From the NCBI RefSeq assembly GCF_037646455.1, contig NZ_JBBIXN010000002.1, positions 930,001 to 994,000 on the forward strand: DNA of 64,000 nucleotides. The letters run 5' to 3'. Shown here piece after piece: positions 62,532 through 64,000 of the stretch (the first letter of the stretch is position 1; each line of letters opens with the position of its first letter). The notes beneath the pieces are model-generated. The model was not told the origin of the DNA. It saw only the letters and a program-made list of their open reading frames with translations, and ran no database searches. The position numbers and the translations under genes are program-made. The stretch is from Draconibacterium mangrovi_A. GTDB taxonomy: Bacteria > Bacteroidota > Bacteroidia > Bacteroidales > Prolixibacteraceae.

Positions 62532-64000
62532 TTAATTATTCGTATCCTTAACGATCACATCGTGGGCTCCACCTTCTATTATACTGGTGGATGAAACCAG
62601 TGTAATTCTGGCGTCTTCCTGAAGTTCATTTAACGAACTCACTCCACAACTGCACATGGTCGCTTTAATTTTACCCACCGTTTGCTCCAGATTTTCCTTC
62701 AGTTTTCCGGCATAAGGAACATAGCTGTCAACTCCCTCTTCAAATTTAAGGGCGCTGTTTCCGCCCATATCGTATCGTTGCCAATTGCGGGCACGGTTCG
62801 ATCCTTCGCCCCAGTATTCTTTTACATAGTTACCGTTAACCAGAAGTTTGCGGGTCGGGCTTTCATCAAAACGTGCAAAATAACGGCCCATCATCAGAAA
62901 ATCGGCTCCCATGGCCAGTGCCAGTGTCATGTGATAATCCTGCACAATTCCGCCATCCGAACAGATTGGGATGTATTCACCGGTTTCGGCAAAATACTCA
63001 TCGCGGGCTTTGGCTACTTCAATCAATGCGGTTGCCTGTCCACGACCTATTCCTTTTTGTTCGCGGGTAATACAAATAGAACCACCGCCAACTCCAACCT
63101 TAATAAAATCGGCACCGGCTTTTGCCAGGTAAAGGAAGCCTTCTTTGTCTACTACATTTCCGGCTCCCACCATTACAGTGCCGTCGTATTCATTCTTGAC
63201 GTATTCCAGTGTTTCCTGCTGCCATTCCGAAAAACCATCCGATGAGTCGATGCACAAGACATCAACTCCGGCTTCAACGAGTGCGGGAACCCGTTCCAAG
63301 TAGTCGCGGCTGTTGATTCCCGCGCCTACCACCAAACGTTTATGCGAATCGAGCAATTCGTTCGGATTTCGTTTATGGCTGTCGTAATCCTTCCGAAATA
63401 CAAAATATTTTAACCGGTTGTTTTCATCTACGAGAGGAAGCTGGTTCAATTTATGCTCCCAGATGATGTCGTTGGCCTCTGACAGCGTTACCGTATGAGG
63501 AGCCGTGATCAGATCCTCGGCAGGAGTCATAAACTCACTGACTTTTTTATCCGGGCTGTCTTTGCTCGGGCGATAATCGCGGCTGGTAACGATGCCTAAT
63601 AGAACTCCCGACGAAGTTCCGTCGTCGGTAACACCAACCGTTGAAAAGCCTGTTCTAGATTTCAGGATCATGATGTCTTGTAGTGTGTTGTCTGGTTTTA
63701 TATTGGCGCGGCTTTCAACAAAACCGGCTTTGTGGTTCTTTACACGTCGTACCATCTTGGCCTGCGATTCAATGGTTTGCGAACCATAAATAAACGACAA
63801 ACCACCTTCTTTAGCCAGAGCAATGGCAAGACCATCGTCGGAAACCGACTGCATAATGGCCGATACAAATGGAGTATTTAGAGCAATTTTAGGTTGTTCT
63901 CCCTTTTTATATTTCACCAAAGGCGTTACCAGGTCCACATTATCGGGAGTATGCGCCTTGGTTGTTAAACCCGGAATAATCAAATATTCACTAAACGTTC
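62532..64000 (-). CDS. IMP dehydrogenase, second type (T. foetus-like); 5' end outside window
   Basis: The visible 489 codons are open to the right edge; the upstream codons read TFSEYLIIPGLTTK, the usual N-terminus of this group, so the start lies beyond 64000. The barrel carries AIMQSVSDDGLAIALAKEGG, a CBS pair, catalytic Cys in GGGSICITREQKGIGRG, and the RNWQRYDMGG flap with the Arg-Tyr dyad. The whole C-terminal half closely follows my recollection of the Tritrichomonas foetus IMP dehydrogenase. It differs sharply from the GuaB at 39.5 kb (GPGSICTTR, KDRYFQ). Activity as IMP dehydrogenase rather than GMP reductase is supported by the Arg-Tyr flap, which GMP reductases lack. Confidence 0.9.
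   Translation of the reverse strand, partial: TFSEYLIIPGLTTKAHTPDNVDLVTPLVKYKKGEQPKIALNTPFVSAIMQSVSDDGLAIALAKEGGLSFIYGSQTIESQAKMVRRVKNHKAGFVESRANIKPDNTLQDIMILKSRTGFSTVGVTDDGTSSGVLLGIVTSRDYRPSKDSPDKKVSEFMTPAEDLITAPHTVTLSEANDIIWEHKLNQLPLVDENNRLKYFVFRKDYDSHKRNPNELLDSHKRLVVGAGINSRDYLERVPALVEAGVDVLCIDSSDGFSEWQQETLEYVKNEYDGTVMVGAGNVVDKEGFLYLAKAGADFIKVGVGGGSICITREQKGIGRGQATALIEVAKARDEYFAETGEYIPICSDGGIVQDYHMTLALAMGADFLMMGRYFARFDESPTRKLLVNGNYVKEYWGEGSNRARNWQRYDMGGNSALKFEEGVDSYVPYAGKLKENLEQTVGKIKATMCSCGVSSLNELQEDARITLVSSTSIIEGGAHDVIVKDTNN

Noticed and set aside
62682..63245. 187-codon plus-strand frame opposite the second IMP dehydrogenase
   Set aside because: Opposite strand of a strongly conserved enzyme, with no recognisable domain.

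Overview
The window looks like a chromosomal segment of a Bacteroidota bacterium, plausibly an anaerobic or facultative marine relative of the Marinilabiliales/Prolixibacteraceae; the exact taxon is inference. Supporting signs are many TAnnTTTG -7 promoter boxes, A-rich translation starts without strong Shine-Dalgarno sequences, DUF6132 and DUF5063 proteins, an AraC regulator with a membrane N-terminus, a Bacteroidota-style E1 alpha/beta fusion, and GH2/GH92 glycosidases. I see no tRNA, rRNA, CRISPR, prophage, insertion sequence or SusC/SusD pair. Both end genes are cut by the window edge.

Layout. 1-7.4 kb: small soluble enzymes (SDR, two SAM methyltransferases, three alpha/beta hydrolases), a membrane AraC regulator and an outer-membrane protein. 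7.5-11.4 kb: a large secreted GH2 beta-galactosidase. 11.5-18.3 kb (minus strand): a four-subunit 2-oxoacid:ferredoxin oxidoreductase (VOR/KOR type), a Crp/Fnr regulator, an aminotransferase, a flavodoxin and prephenate dehydratase. 18.6-21.7 kb: a MacB/FtsX-type ABC exporter. 21.8-27.6 kb (minus): an apparent six-gene operon with indolepyruvate:ferredoxin oxidoreductase (iorAB), a porin-like protein, phenylacetate-CoA ligase and two tandem-ACT proteins. 27.9-39.4 kb: PepSY-TM protein, PQQ-type beta-propeller protein, thioredoxin/APS reductase neighbourhood, rRNA methyltransferase, exonuclease, SulP transporter and RecQ. 39.5-47.7 kb: guaB followed by an envelope-biogenesis run (three SurA/PpiC-type proteins, MoxR ATPase, OstA/LptA-like protein). 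49.0-55.7 kb: leuA-leuC-leuD-cimA-leuB behind a leader-peptide attenuator. 55.9-64 kb: branched-chain 2-oxoacid dehydrogenase E1 fusion, GH92 alpha-mannosidase, M61 peptidase and a second IMP dehydrogenase that resembles the Tritrichomonas foetus enzyme.

How it works together. Much of the window concerns 2-oxoacids of aromatic and branched-chain amino acids: PheA makes phenylpyruvate, the aminotransferase may interconvert 2-oxo and amino acids, IOR and VOR link arylpyruvates and branched 2-oxoacids to acyl-CoAs with low-potential electrons (flavodoxin or ferredoxin), PaaK links free aryl acids to CoA, and the Leu/citramalate operon makes Leu and the precursor of Ile. The best supported regulatory discovery is the Ile/Leu-rich leader peptide with mutually exclusive antiterminator and terminator hairpins ahead of leuA. 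Its codon content matches an operon that serves both leucine (LeuA) and isoleucine (Leptospira-type CimA).
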